A stretch of DNA of 64,000 nt, from contig JAUIJE010000013.1 in the NCBI GenBank assembly GCA_030431455.1, positions 147,805 to 211,804 on the forward strand, given 5' to 3'. Source of the stretch: a bacterium (GTDB taxonomy: Bacteria; Myxococcota; UBA727; JAUIJE01). The notes under the pieces were generated by a model, which did not search any database, was not told the origin of the DNA, and saw only the letters and a list, made by a program, of their open reading frames with translations. The position numbers and the translations under genes are program-made. This document shows positions 45,694-53,900 of the stretch, in pieces (positions within the stretch are counted from its first letter, which is position 1; every line of letters starts with the position of its first letter).

Positions 45694-46416
45694 TCAGCTG
45701 TCGAGCTTCTTCTCTTTGATGATTTGTTTCACGCCTTCGACGCTGCGCTGACGAAGCTCCCAGCCACCGACGAAGATCGACGGGGTGCCACGCACTTTGG
45801 CCGCGGACTGGCCGAGCTTGATGTCGTCTTGGATTTGCTTCTCATACTTGGCGTCGTTCGCCTTGAGGTCGCTCTCAAACTTCTTCACGTCGAGGCCGAT
45901 CTCTTTGGCCCACTTGCTGAAGTTCTCGCTCGTGAGCGCACGCTGGTTGGCGTACAGCTTCTCGGACATTTTCCAGAACATCTCGGGGCCTTGCTCCGCG
46001 GCGGCGAGGGCAGCTTTGGAGGCGGGCTTGGCGTCCTTGTGGAACGACAGCGGGAAGTGCTTGAACACCACGTTGACCTTGTCCTTCAGCTCGGGGTCTT
46101 TGACCACTTCGTGAAGCATGGGGTCCACCCGCGAGCAGAACGGGCATTGGAAGTCCGAGAAGATCGCCACGGTGATCGGGGCGTCCTTTTTGCCCATCAG
46201 CGCGCTGTCGCCGTTGGGGATTTTGTAGGCCTCGGTCTGCGGCTTGCGCTCCGGACGTTGCTTGCGGGCCCCGCCACCTTTTTCCAGGGCGGCGACTTTC
46301 TTCTCGAGTTTTTCAATGCGCTCGGTCAGCTCCTTGGAGCCGCCCGCCGCCGGCGGCTGGCAGCCGAGGGCGAGGACGGACAGAGAAGCGGCGGCAAGAA
46401 TCAGGGTTTTTTTCAT
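45694..46416 (-). CDS. DsbA-like thioredoxin-fold lipoprotein (CPFC)
   Basis: A 240-residue lipoprotein (lipobox ALGC, Cys19). A short coiled coil (SKELTERIEKLEKKVAALEKG) and a basic linker precede a DsbA/thioredoxin_4 domain with the redox motif Cys91-Pro-Phe-Cys94 (IFSDFQCPFCSRV), VVFKHFPLSFHKDA and the cis-Pro loop VRGTPSIFVGG. It is a disulfide oxidoreductase at the outer face of the membrane. The coiled coil suggests dimers or trimers. The start at 46416 has GGAGAA 8 nt upstream. A second, different DsbA-like lipoprotein is at 57944. Confidence 0.93.
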   Translation of the reverse strand: MKKTLILAAASLSVLALGCQPPAAGGSKELTERIEKLEKKVAALEKGGGARKQRPERKPQTEAYKIPNGDSALMGKKDAPITVAIFSDFQCPFCSRVDPMLHEVVKDPELKDKVNVVFKHFPLSFHKDAKPASKAALAAAEQGPEMFWKMSEKLYANQRALTSENFSKWAKEIGLDVKKFESDLKANDAKYEKQIQDDIKLGQSAAKVRGTPSIFVGGWELRQRSVEGVKQIIKEKKLDS

Positions 46417-46533
46417 CAGAATGTTCTCCATGGACGCGCGCGGGCGTCCAAATGCCAGACGGCCAGATGCCGACCCGGCGAATAAGGGACTTTGGGAAAA
46501 AATCAAAGGGCGGCGTGCGAACACGCCCCCGGC

Positions 46534-46995
46534 TTACCCGGGCGCGGCCTCGGGGCCGACAGACCGCTCGAGAGCCGTCGCGGCGGGCCACGCCGGTGGG
46601 GCCAAAAACGCCACCAACACCGGGGGCATGTCCCGGCCGTCACCGAGCACCGCCGCCAGGGAAGACCCCATGGGGGACGACGCGCCGTAGGGCAGGTCGT
46701 CCTCCAACCGGTCCGGTCCGGCCCCGACTTCGACCCCAAACGGGCCCTTGAACACCTGGCACAACACCACCCCGGCGTCCGTGACCAGATACCCCTGGCC
46801 GTCCAGGCAAACCTGTCCCCACACGCCGTTTTCCAGGGCCGCGCAGGGCAAGATCATGGTGTCTTCGATCGCGGGCTCGGGCGCGGGGTCCTCGGCGCTG
46901 CTGTGGCCCTCGTCCTCGTCCGCGCTGCACAGGGGCAGGGCCAGGCCGGACGACGCGGCCAGCATCGTGGCCACCAGGAGAGCAACGCGCACCAT
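46534..46995 (-). CDS. small secreted protein of unknown function
   Basis: A 153-residue protein with a signal peptide (VALLVATMLAASSGLALPLCSA), an acidic linker (DEDEGHSSAEDPAPEPA) and a small beta-rich region with two Cys (ILPCAALENGVWGQVCLDGQGYLVTD, GVVLCQVF). It ends in an Ala/Pro-rich tail. No family recognised. Upstream of the ATG on the minus strand stands TTATAG only about 10 nt away and no ribosome site, so a leaderless transcript is possible. The hairpin-word array starts 35 bp upstream, which puts the -35 region at the array edge. Confidence 0.6.
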   Translation of the reverse strand: MVRVALLVATMLAASSGLALPLCSADEDEGHSSAEDPAPEPAIEDTMILPCAALENGVWGQVCLDGQGYLVTDAGVVLCQVFKGPFGVEVGAGPDRLEDDLPYGASSPMGSSLAAVLGDGRDMPPVLVAFLAPPAWPAATALERSVGPEAAPG

Positions 46996-47029
46996 GCTCG
47001 GCCTATAACAAACCGCGGGGGGGGTGGCA

Positions 47030-47475
47030 TCTGGATCCTCGCCGAGAGGCCTTTCGGCCCTCAGCGAGTGTCTTGGCGGTTGGCTCCGCCAACGCGCCTC
47101 TGGATCCTGGCCGAGAAGCCTTCTGGCTCTCTGGCCCCGCGCCGAGAAGCCTGGCGGCTCTCTGGCCCCGCGCCGAGAAGCCTGGCGGCTCTCGGCGTGT
47201 GGCTTGTCGGTTGCTCCGCAACCTCGGCGTGTGGCTTGTCGGTTTGCGCCGCAAACCTCAGCGAGTGTCTTGGCGGTTGGCTCCGCCAACGCGCATCTGG
47301 ATCCTCGCCGAGAGGCCTTTCGGGCCCTCTGGCCCCGCGCCGAGAAGCCTTATGCTCTCGGCGTGTGGCTTGTCGGTTTGCGCCGCAAACCTCAGCGAGG
47401 GTCTTGGCGGTTGGCTCCGCCAACGCGCATCTGGATCCTCGCCGAGAGGCCTTTGGGGCTCTCTGGCCCCGCGCC
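47030..47475. repeat. mosaic array of thirteen hairpin 'words' plus a partial one (three families)
   Basis: Non-coding. Modules in order: A 47030-47060, B -47098, A -47129, A -47160, A -47191, C -47223, C -47257, B -47295, A -47327, A -47357, C -47391, B -47429, A -47461, partial A -47475. A words (30-32 bp) start TCTGGnnCC and carry GAG-A-RGCC...GGCY-CTC hairpins. B words (38 bp) start TCAGCGAG and carry GTTGGC-TCC-GCCAAC. C words (32-34 bp) start TCGGCGTGTGGC and carry GGTTGC-TCC-GCAACC or GTTTGC-GCC-GCAAAC. A larger C-B-A-A block repeats with a 134-bp period. Module lengths are not multiples of three, so the open frames across it are not genes. The array fills most of the 555-bp gap between divergent genes. 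Confidence 0.9.
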
Positions 47476-47550
47476 ATGGCGCCTGCCGTGGCGCTCCGGC
47501 GCGTCGCCCCGCGCCTCCCCGGCCGCGCCCAAACATTGGTAAGGTGGGGC

Positions 47551-47970
47551 GTGGACGAAGATATGGCGAAAACCCTGCCGGCGTACTTTGACCGCTACGG
47601 CTGGCAGTTCGAGCGCCGCCGGACCGACCTGTACCGAACCGGATTTGCTGGGGATACGGGCCAGTACGAAATCTGGCTGCGGGCCACCGACAACTGGGTG
47701 TACTTCACCATCAACCCCTACATCCGGGCCGAGGGCGAGCCGCTGCCCACGCCGGCGCTGCGCTTGCTGTTGGAGCTCAACTACACGGTGAACCTCGCGA
47801 AGTTCCTGGTCGACAACGACGGCGACATCGCGCTCAATGTCGAGCTCCCCGCCGAGGGATTTTCGTACTCCCATTTCGCCGACGCGCTCACCGCCCTGTC
47901 GCACTACGCCGATGAGCACCGCCGCGCGTTCGACGAAGCCATGGGCGAGACCGGCGGCGAGGTGGTGTGA
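47551..47970 (+). CDS. YbjN-like (type III chaperone-fold) protein, copy 1
   Basis: A 139-residue cytoplasmic protein. The alpha/beta domain (YFDRYGWQFERRRTDLYRTGF, YEIWLRATDNWVYFTINPYI, LLLELNYTVNLAKFLVDNDGDIALNVELPAEGFSYSHFADALTALSHYADEH) matches the YbjN/T3SS-chaperone-like family, widespread in myxobacteria and of unclear function. GTG at 47551 is preceded by AAGGTGG; an ATG at 47563 is the alternative. The stop overlaps the start of a paralogue. The promoter must lie within the 75 bp after the hairpin array or inside it. Confidence 0.78.
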   Translation: MDEDMAKTLPAYFDRYGWQFERRRTDLYRTGFAGDTGQYEIWLRATDNWVYFTINPYIRAEGEPLPTPALRLLLELNYTVNLAKFLVDNDGDIALNVELPAEGFSYSHFADALTALSHYADEHRRAFDEAMGETGGEVV

Positions 47971-48440
47971 TGAGCGACGACGAGCTCAACGACCCCGACG
48001 ACGTGCGCTCGGGCCCGGGGCCCTCGGCGCTGTGCGAACGGCTGGTGGGCATGTTCGACGACTTTGGCTGGCCCTACGAGCGCAACGGTCCCCTGACGCT
48101 GCGCACGCATCTGGGCGGGGAAAACGGCACCTTTGTGGCCCTGGTTCGCGTGACCGAACATTGGGTGGTGGCCACCATCAACCCCTTCTGCGCCCGGCCC
48201 GAGGGGGGTTTTGGCCCGGTGGCCCTCAAGCTGATGGCGGGGGCCAACCACCTCGCGAACATGGCCAAGGTCGGCATCGACCCGGTGGGCGATGCCTTCC
48301 TCACCGTCGAGTTGCCGTCCGAAGGGTTCGCCGACTCGCACCTGTACGACGCGCTGGCCGCGCTCACCCACTACGCGGACCAGTTCACCATTCCCCTGTT
48401 GCAGGCCAACCGCATCGACCGGCTCAACGGCGGCCACTGA
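47970..48440 (+). CDS. YbjN-like protein, copy 2
   Basis: A 156-residue paralogue of the preceding gene: CERLVGMFDDFGWPYERNGP, VALVRVTEHWVVATINPFC, ANHLANMAKVGIDPVGDAFLTVELPSEGFADSHLYDALAALTHYADQF. The shared block VELP-EGF--SH--DAL-AL-HYAD shows tandem duplication with much divergence. The ATG at 47970 overlaps the upstream stop (TGATG) and has GAGGTGG before it, so the two are translated together, perhaps as a heterodimer. Confidence 0.78.
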   Translation: MSDDELNDPDDVRSGPGPSALCERLVGMFDDFGWPYERNGPLTLRTHLGGENGTFVALVRVTEHWVVATINPFCARPEGGFGPVALKLMAGANHLANMAKVGIDPVGDAFLTVELPSEGFADSHLYDALAALTHYADQFTIPLLQANRIDRLNGGH

Positions 48441-48525
48441 CCCACGAGACTGCGGTACCGCACCAATCGCCATCGGTGCCCGGCCGCTTTCGTGGTATCA
48501 GGGCCCATCAGCGCGCGAGGACCCC

Positions 48526-50304
48526 ATGAGTACGGAATCGCAAGACCCGGTGCACATTCTTCTCGTCGAGGACGAGCCCGATCTGCGCACCACCCTGCAA
48601 TACAACCTGAAGCGCGCGGGCTATCGCGTCACCACCGCGGTCAACGGCCAGGACGGGCTCGACCAAGCCCAAGCCCACGTCGCCGACGAGGTGAGCGACG
48701 TCGACATCGTGGTGAGCGACATCATGATGCCCGAGCTCGACGGCATCGGCCTGGCCAAAGCCCTGCGGGCCCTGCCCGCCTACGCCGACACCCCCTTGAT
48801 GTTCCTCACCGCCAAGGGCGAGACCGCCGACCGCCTGGAGGGCTTTCGCGTCGGGGCCGACGACTACCTGACCAAGCCCTTTGACCTCGAGGAACTCCTC
48901 GCCCGGGTCCAGGTCCAAGCCCGCCGGGCCAACCTCGCGCGCCGCATGCGCACCATGCTCGACGAGCAGCCCGAGGAAGAACGGAAAAAGTCGCCGTCCC
49001 CCTCCGACCTGTACGCCAAGGTCGCGGTCTGGGAAGAGCGCTTCCCCGCCCTCGCCGCCATCCGCGAACGCTCCATCGTGGGACAAAGCCCGCGCATGCT
49101 CTCGTTGCTGCGCGAGATTTTGATCCGGGCCCCCGGCCGCGACCCGGTGCTCATCGTGGGCGAGACCGGCGCGGGCAAGACCGGCGTGGCCGAGGCGCTC
49201 TACCGGCTCGGGCCGCGCAGTGACAAACCATTTCGCGTGGTCAACTGTGCCGAGCTGGCCGCGGCGGACGCGGCCATCACCCTGGGCAAGCTGTTCGGCT
49301 TCGGCAAGAACGCGGGCCTGGCCAACGTGCCCAAAGAGGGCAGCCCCGGCCTCCTCGAGGACGTGGACGGGGGGACGCTGTTTCTCGACGAGATTCACCG
49401 CTTGCCCCAAGAAGCCCAGGCAATGCTGTTGCTCCCGATCGAGAACCGCCCGTTCCATCCCGCCGCGGGCAAAGGGGAGCCCAAGAGCGTGGACGTGAAG
49501 TTCTTGTTCGCGACCAACGCCGACCTCAAACAAGAGGCGGACGCGGGGCGCTTCCCCTTCGACCTCTACCAACGTCTGGCCGCGAGCCAGATCGCGGTGC
49601 CCGCCCTCGCCGAACGCGCGGACGACATCCCCGCCCTGGCCGAGTTCTTTCTCGACGAGTGCAAAGACGAGTTCAACCTGCCCGAGGCCGCGTTCGCCCC
49701 GAGCTTGATGCGCCTTTTGGTGTCACGGCCGTGGCCGGGCAACGTGCGCGAGCTGCGTTCGTTCGTGCGGGAGTGTGCCCGCCGGGCCGCGTTCGAACTC
49801 GACAACGTGCTCACCCCCGCGCACATGCCCGAGAGCCAGACCCCGGCCCCGGCGGGGGCGAGCCCCAGCGCGCCCCCGTCGCCCAGCGAGGCGGACGCGG
49901 CCGAGGTCCCGGGCCAGTTCGACGACTCCGAGGGCTTCTGGAACGAAGTGGAGATGCGCGAGCTCGCGAGCCTGCGCCACCACCGCTTCAAGATCGCGCC
50001 CGCCGAGCAAGAGCTCGGGCTGTCGAGCAAGTCGCGCACGTTGACCAACCACCTGCGGGGCATGTGTTTCAAAGCCCTGGCCCACCGCACGTTCGACCTC
50101 GCCGCGTCGGCCCTGCTCGTGGTCGGCCGCGACGACGAGGCCCTGCTCGACCGCACCGTCGACCGCATGGAGGGCTACCTCGACATGGTCGACCGGCACG
50201 TGGCCGCGCACACCACCAAGACGCTGTTCAACAACTTGCCGCGCGATTACCGAAAGTTCGTCGAGGCCGCGATCGACAGAGCCCGCGAAGATCCCGCGGG
50301 CTGA
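48526..50304 (+). CDS. atypical NtrC-family response regulator lacking GAFTGA
   Basis: A 592-residue protein. The receiver domain (HILLVEDEPDLRTTL, phospho-Asp65 in VVSDIMMPELDG, FLTAKGE, TKPFD) is followed by an AAA+ domain with Walker A GETGAGKTG (212-220), Walker B GGTLFLDEIHRLP, FLFATNADLKQEADAGRFPFDLYQRLA and a closing VSRPWPGNVRELRSF. The sigma-54 contact loop GAFTGA is missing: the segment after LFG (about 256-275) reads FGKNAGLANVPKEGSPG. The C-terminus (about 460-592) is not a Fis-type HTH but a helical region (LASLRHHRFKIAPAEQELGLSSKSRTLTNHLRGM). It may act without sigma-54. GAGG precedes the ATG. Confidence 0.85.
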   Translation: MSTESQDPVHILLVEDEPDLRTTLQYNLKRAGYRVTTAVNGQDGLDQAQAHVADEVSDVDIVVSDIMMPELDGIGLAKALRALPAYADTPLMFLTAKGETADRLEGFRVGADDYLTKPFDLEELLARVQVQARRANLARRMRTMLDEQPEEERKKSPSPSDLYAKVAVWEERFPALAAIRERSIVGQSPRMLSLLREILIRAPGRDPVLIVGETGAGKTGVAEALYRLGPRSDKPFRVVNCAELAAADAAITLGKLFGFGKNAGLANVPKEGSPGLLEDVDGGTLFLDEIHRLPQEAQAMLLLPIENRPFHPAAGKGEPKSVDVKFLFATNADLKQEADAGRFPFDLYQRLAASQIAVPALAERADDIPALAEFFLDECKDEFNLPEAAFAPSLMRLLVSRPWPGNVRELRSFVRECARRAAFELDNVLTPAHMPESQTPAPAGASPSAPPSPSEADAAEVPGQFDDSEGFWNEVEMRELASLRHHRFKIAPAEQELGLSSKSRTLTNHLRGMCFKALAHRTFDLAASALLVVGRDDEALLDRTVDRMEGYLDMVDRHVAAHTTKTLFNNLPRDYRKFVEAAIDRAREDPAG

Positions 50305-50351
50305 GTGGCGAAGCCGCCGCGGTGACGTACGCTGTCGACTGAGGAGGTGCC

Positions 50352-50879
50352 ATGGCGCGCACGCTGACCTGCTTGACTCTGGCCCTGGTTGCGCTCGCCC
50401 TCGGGTGCGACGGCGCCGCCGGCACCGACGTGACCGCCCAGGATTTGTGCGACAGCGGCCAAGCCCCCGCGGGGGAAGACTCGTCGGGGGCCCTGTCGGT
50501 GGTCGTCGAGGGCGGGACCTTCGAGGCCTGCGTGGCCGGGGGGGGACGCGAGGGCAACGCCGGCGATCCCTTGGCCACCCTCGACGTGCTCGGGGTGCAC
50601 TTCATCGACAACGAGGAGTACGGCGTGCTCTTGCGCGTCACCGGCCCCGCGGTGGGCACCGCCGACGTGGGCGCGAGCCAAGTGCCGTCGGCGTTTGTGG
50701 AGTGGACGGCCGAGGACGGCACCTCGTTCACCGCCGACCAGAACCGCGGGTCGGGCGCGGTGGAGCTCACCGCGTTCGACGACAGCGGGGCCGCCGGGAC
50801 CTTCAGCGTCACCGTCGAAAACCGCGAGAGCGGCGACACCCTGTCGCTCACCAACGGCACCTTCGACATCAGCTTCTGA
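50352..50879 (+). CDS. small lipoprotein of unknown function
   Basis: A 175-residue lipoprotein (lipobox ALGC, Cys19; MARTLTCLTLALVALALGC). A short linker (DVTAQDLCDSGQAPAGED) leads to one beta-sandwich domain (LSVVVEGGTFEACVAGGG, LGVHFIDNEEYGVLLRVTG, AGTFSVTVENRESGDTLSLTNGTFDISF) of the kind often annotated as DUF6252-like or unassigned. AGGAGG lies just before the ATG. No operon partner is evident; 47 bp after the NtrC-like gene. Confidence 0.72.
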   Translation: MARTLTCLTLALVALALGCDGAAGTDVTAQDLCDSGQAPAGEDSSGALSVVVEGGTFEACVAGGGREGNAGDPLATLDVLGVHFIDNEEYGVLLRVTGPAVGTADVGASQVPSAFVEWTAEDGTSFTADQNRGSGAVELTAFDDSGAAGTFSVTVENRESGDTLSLTNGTFDISF

Positions 50880-50947
50880 GCCGGGCGGCCAGGGCGCTGG
50901 GTGGCGGGCCGATTGACGCGGCGCGCCAAAATCGTTAGGTCAGGCCC

Positions 50948-53900
50948 ATGGCGCTGCGCCGGCTTTCGGTTCCCGAGGAAAAAGACGCCTGTGGCGTCGG
51001 GTTCGTGGCCACCCGCCGGCCCGAGCCCGCGCGCATGCCGCTGCTGAAGGCCCTGGGGGCCCTCGACTGCATCGAACACCGGGGCGCGGTCTTGTCGGAC
51101 CGGAGCACCGGCGACGGCACCGGGATCATGACCGACATCCCCTTCGCCCTGTTGGGCCACGACCCCGGCAGCATCGGGCTGGCGAGCCTGATGTTGCTCG
51201 GCGGGGCCAAGGAGCGCACCCGGGCGTTGTCGGTGGTGCAGCACACGTTTTCGGTGATGGGCATCGAGACCCTCGCCCGGCGCACCGTGCCCACCGACCC
51301 CCGCGTGCTCGGCCCCCAGGCGGTGTCGGTGCTGCCCGAGCTGCTGCAGGTGGTGTTCGGCTGGCCCCCGTGGTGCCGGACCGAGGCCTCGTTCAACCAG
51401 CTGCTCTATCTCGCCAAGCAGAAGTCGCGCACCCAGCTGCGCAAAGAGGGCCTGTACGGCGTGGTGAGCTTCGCGTCGTTGAGCGCGTCCACCGTCGTGT
51501 ACAAGGCGTTGGTCCGCTCGCACGACCTCGCGAGCTTCTACCCCGATTTGGTGAACAGCGCGTTCCGCACCCGCTTTGCCCTATTTCACCGGCGGTTCTC
51601 GACCAACACCCGCACCAGCTGGGACAAGGCCCAGCCCTTCCGCTTGATTGCGCACAACGGCGAGATCAACACCATCGCGGGCAACCGCTCGTGGTGTTAT
51701 TCGCGCGAACAAGCCCTCGGCCTGCCCAAGAACGAACTGCTCACCCACGTCGGGGTCTCGGACTCGGGCAACCTCAACGAGATGGTCGAGGCCCTGAAGT
51801 TCCGCTCGTCGATCCCTTACGTCGAGGATGCGCTGGCGATCATGATCCCCCCCGCGGACGTGGACAACAACTACTACCGGTTCTGGTCGCGGGCGGCCGA
51901 GCCCTGGGACGGCCCCGCGTTGATCACCTACTGCGACGGCCAAGCCATCGGGGCCCGGGCCGACCGCAACGGCTTTCGGCCCTGTCGGTGGGCGATGACC
52001 GAGGACGCGTTCTATCTCGCCTCCGAGGCGGGGGTGTTCGACCTCGACGACCAAGACGTGATCAAGAAGGGCACCCTGCGCGCGGGGAGCGGGGTTAAGG
52101 TCGTGCTCGGCAAGAGCGATGTGCTGTTCCGCGACCCCAGCCACAGCGCGATCAACAAAAGTGGAGAGCTGGATCCGCGCCTGTCCCCGCTCACCCCCGA
52201 GCGCGAGCCAGGGCCCCCGATGCTCCTCGACAAAAAGCAGCTGTTCGGGGTGGGCAGCGAGGAATACGACAAGCTCCTGCTCCCCATGATCCAGACCGGC
52301 AAGGAGCCCATCGGTTCGATGGGCGACACCTCTGCACTGGCATTGTTGAGCGAGGACCGGCGGTCGTTCTTCGACTTCTTTTTCCAGACCTTCGCCCAGG
52401 TCACCAACCCGCCCCTGGATTACCTGCGGGAGTCGTTGGTCACCAACCTCTCGGTCTACCTCGGCCGGTCCCCCAACATCTTCATCCCCAAAGAGCTCAT
52501 CCCCCCCCGGGAAGGCCTGTTCCTCGACAGCCCGGTGCTCACCCTCGACCAGCTCGCCGCGGTGCGGGCCTACAGCCAGGACCGCCGCCGCGGCCCCGCC
52601 CACGACGAGGGCGAGACCCCGGCGCTGTGCGCGGCCGAGATCGACATCTGTTTTGACCGGGCCCGCGGCCCCGCGGGCATGCGCCACGCCCTCGACCGCA
52701 TCGCCGAGCGCGCCCTCGCCTTGGTGCAAGAGGGCGTGACCATCCTGATCCTGTCCGACCTCGGCGCCAGCCCCGAGCGTCCCCCCATCCCCAGCCTGCT
52801 CGCCCTGCGCGCGGTCAACCAACACCTCAACAAATGGGGACAGCGCCTGCGCACCTCGGTGGTGGTCGCCACCGGCGATGCCCGCACCACCCACCACGTC
52901 GCCTGCCTGGTCGGCTTCGGCGCGCACGCGGTGTGCCCGGTGCTCGCCTTCGAGGTCGCCCGCCACGCCACCGACCCCGGCCTCGCCGCCTTGCCGCCCG
53001 ACGAGCGCGAGGCCAACCTCAAGCGCGCGCTCGAGGGCGGCCTGCTCAAGATCATGAGCAAGATGGGCATCTCGGTGGTGCGCAGTTACATGTCGGCCAA
53101 GCTGTTCTCCGCGGTGGGGCTCGGCGATGACATCATCGACACGTACTTCCGCGGCCTCACCTCACCGGTGGGGGGGCTCGGCCTCGAAGAGGTCGCCCAG
53201 CTCATCCTGGACGACACCGCCCAGCTGGACGACGACGACCACCCCCGGCGCACGTTCCTGCTCAAGGAGCACAACAAGGGCGAACGCGGGCCACGCCACT
53301 CGATGACCGCGGCCCGGGCCCGCTTGGTGCACGACGCGGTGATGAGCGACGACCCGGCCACGTCGTCCACCGATCCCCGCTGGGCCACCTACGTGCACGA
53401 AGGCGAGAAGGGTCCGGTGACATTGCGCCACCTGCTCGAGCCCATCGCCCCCGACGAAGGGCTGATGCTCGACGAGGTCGAGCCCGCGGAGAAGATCCTT
53501 CCGCGGTTCTCGTCGGGGTCCATGAGCTTTGGGGCGATCAGCGCCAAGTCGCAGCGCGACATCATCAAGGCCATGCGCGCGGTGGGGGGCCGGGCCGGCA
53601 GCGGCGAAGGCGGCGAGAACCCCTACTACTTTGTCGACGGCACCACCGCCACGGTCAAGCAGGTCGCGTCCGGCCGCTTCGGGGTCACCGCCGAGTATCT
53701 CGTCGGGGGGGACGAGTTCGAGATCAAGATCGCGCAAGGGGCCAAGCCGGGCGAAGGCGGCCAGCTCATGGGCATCAAGGTCGACGACCAGATCGCCAAG
53801 GCCCGCTTCGCCCTGCCCGGGGTCGACCTCATCAGCCCGCCCCCGCTGCACGACATCTACTCCATCGAGGACCTCAAGCAGCTCATCTACGAACTGCGCC

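Noticed and set aside
47030..47475. CRISPR array or integron cassette array
   Set aside because: There are no unique spacers of even length between identical direct repeats, no cas genes and no integrase. Hairpins are shorter than attC sites.
47003..47550. Long open frames on both strands with repeated Pro/Arg/Leu-rich peptides across the hairpin array
   Set aside because: Module lengths (30-38 bp, block period 134 bp) are not multiples of three, so the same DNA word is read in different frames. No ribosome sites and no codon bias: the open frames come from high GC and stop-poor words.
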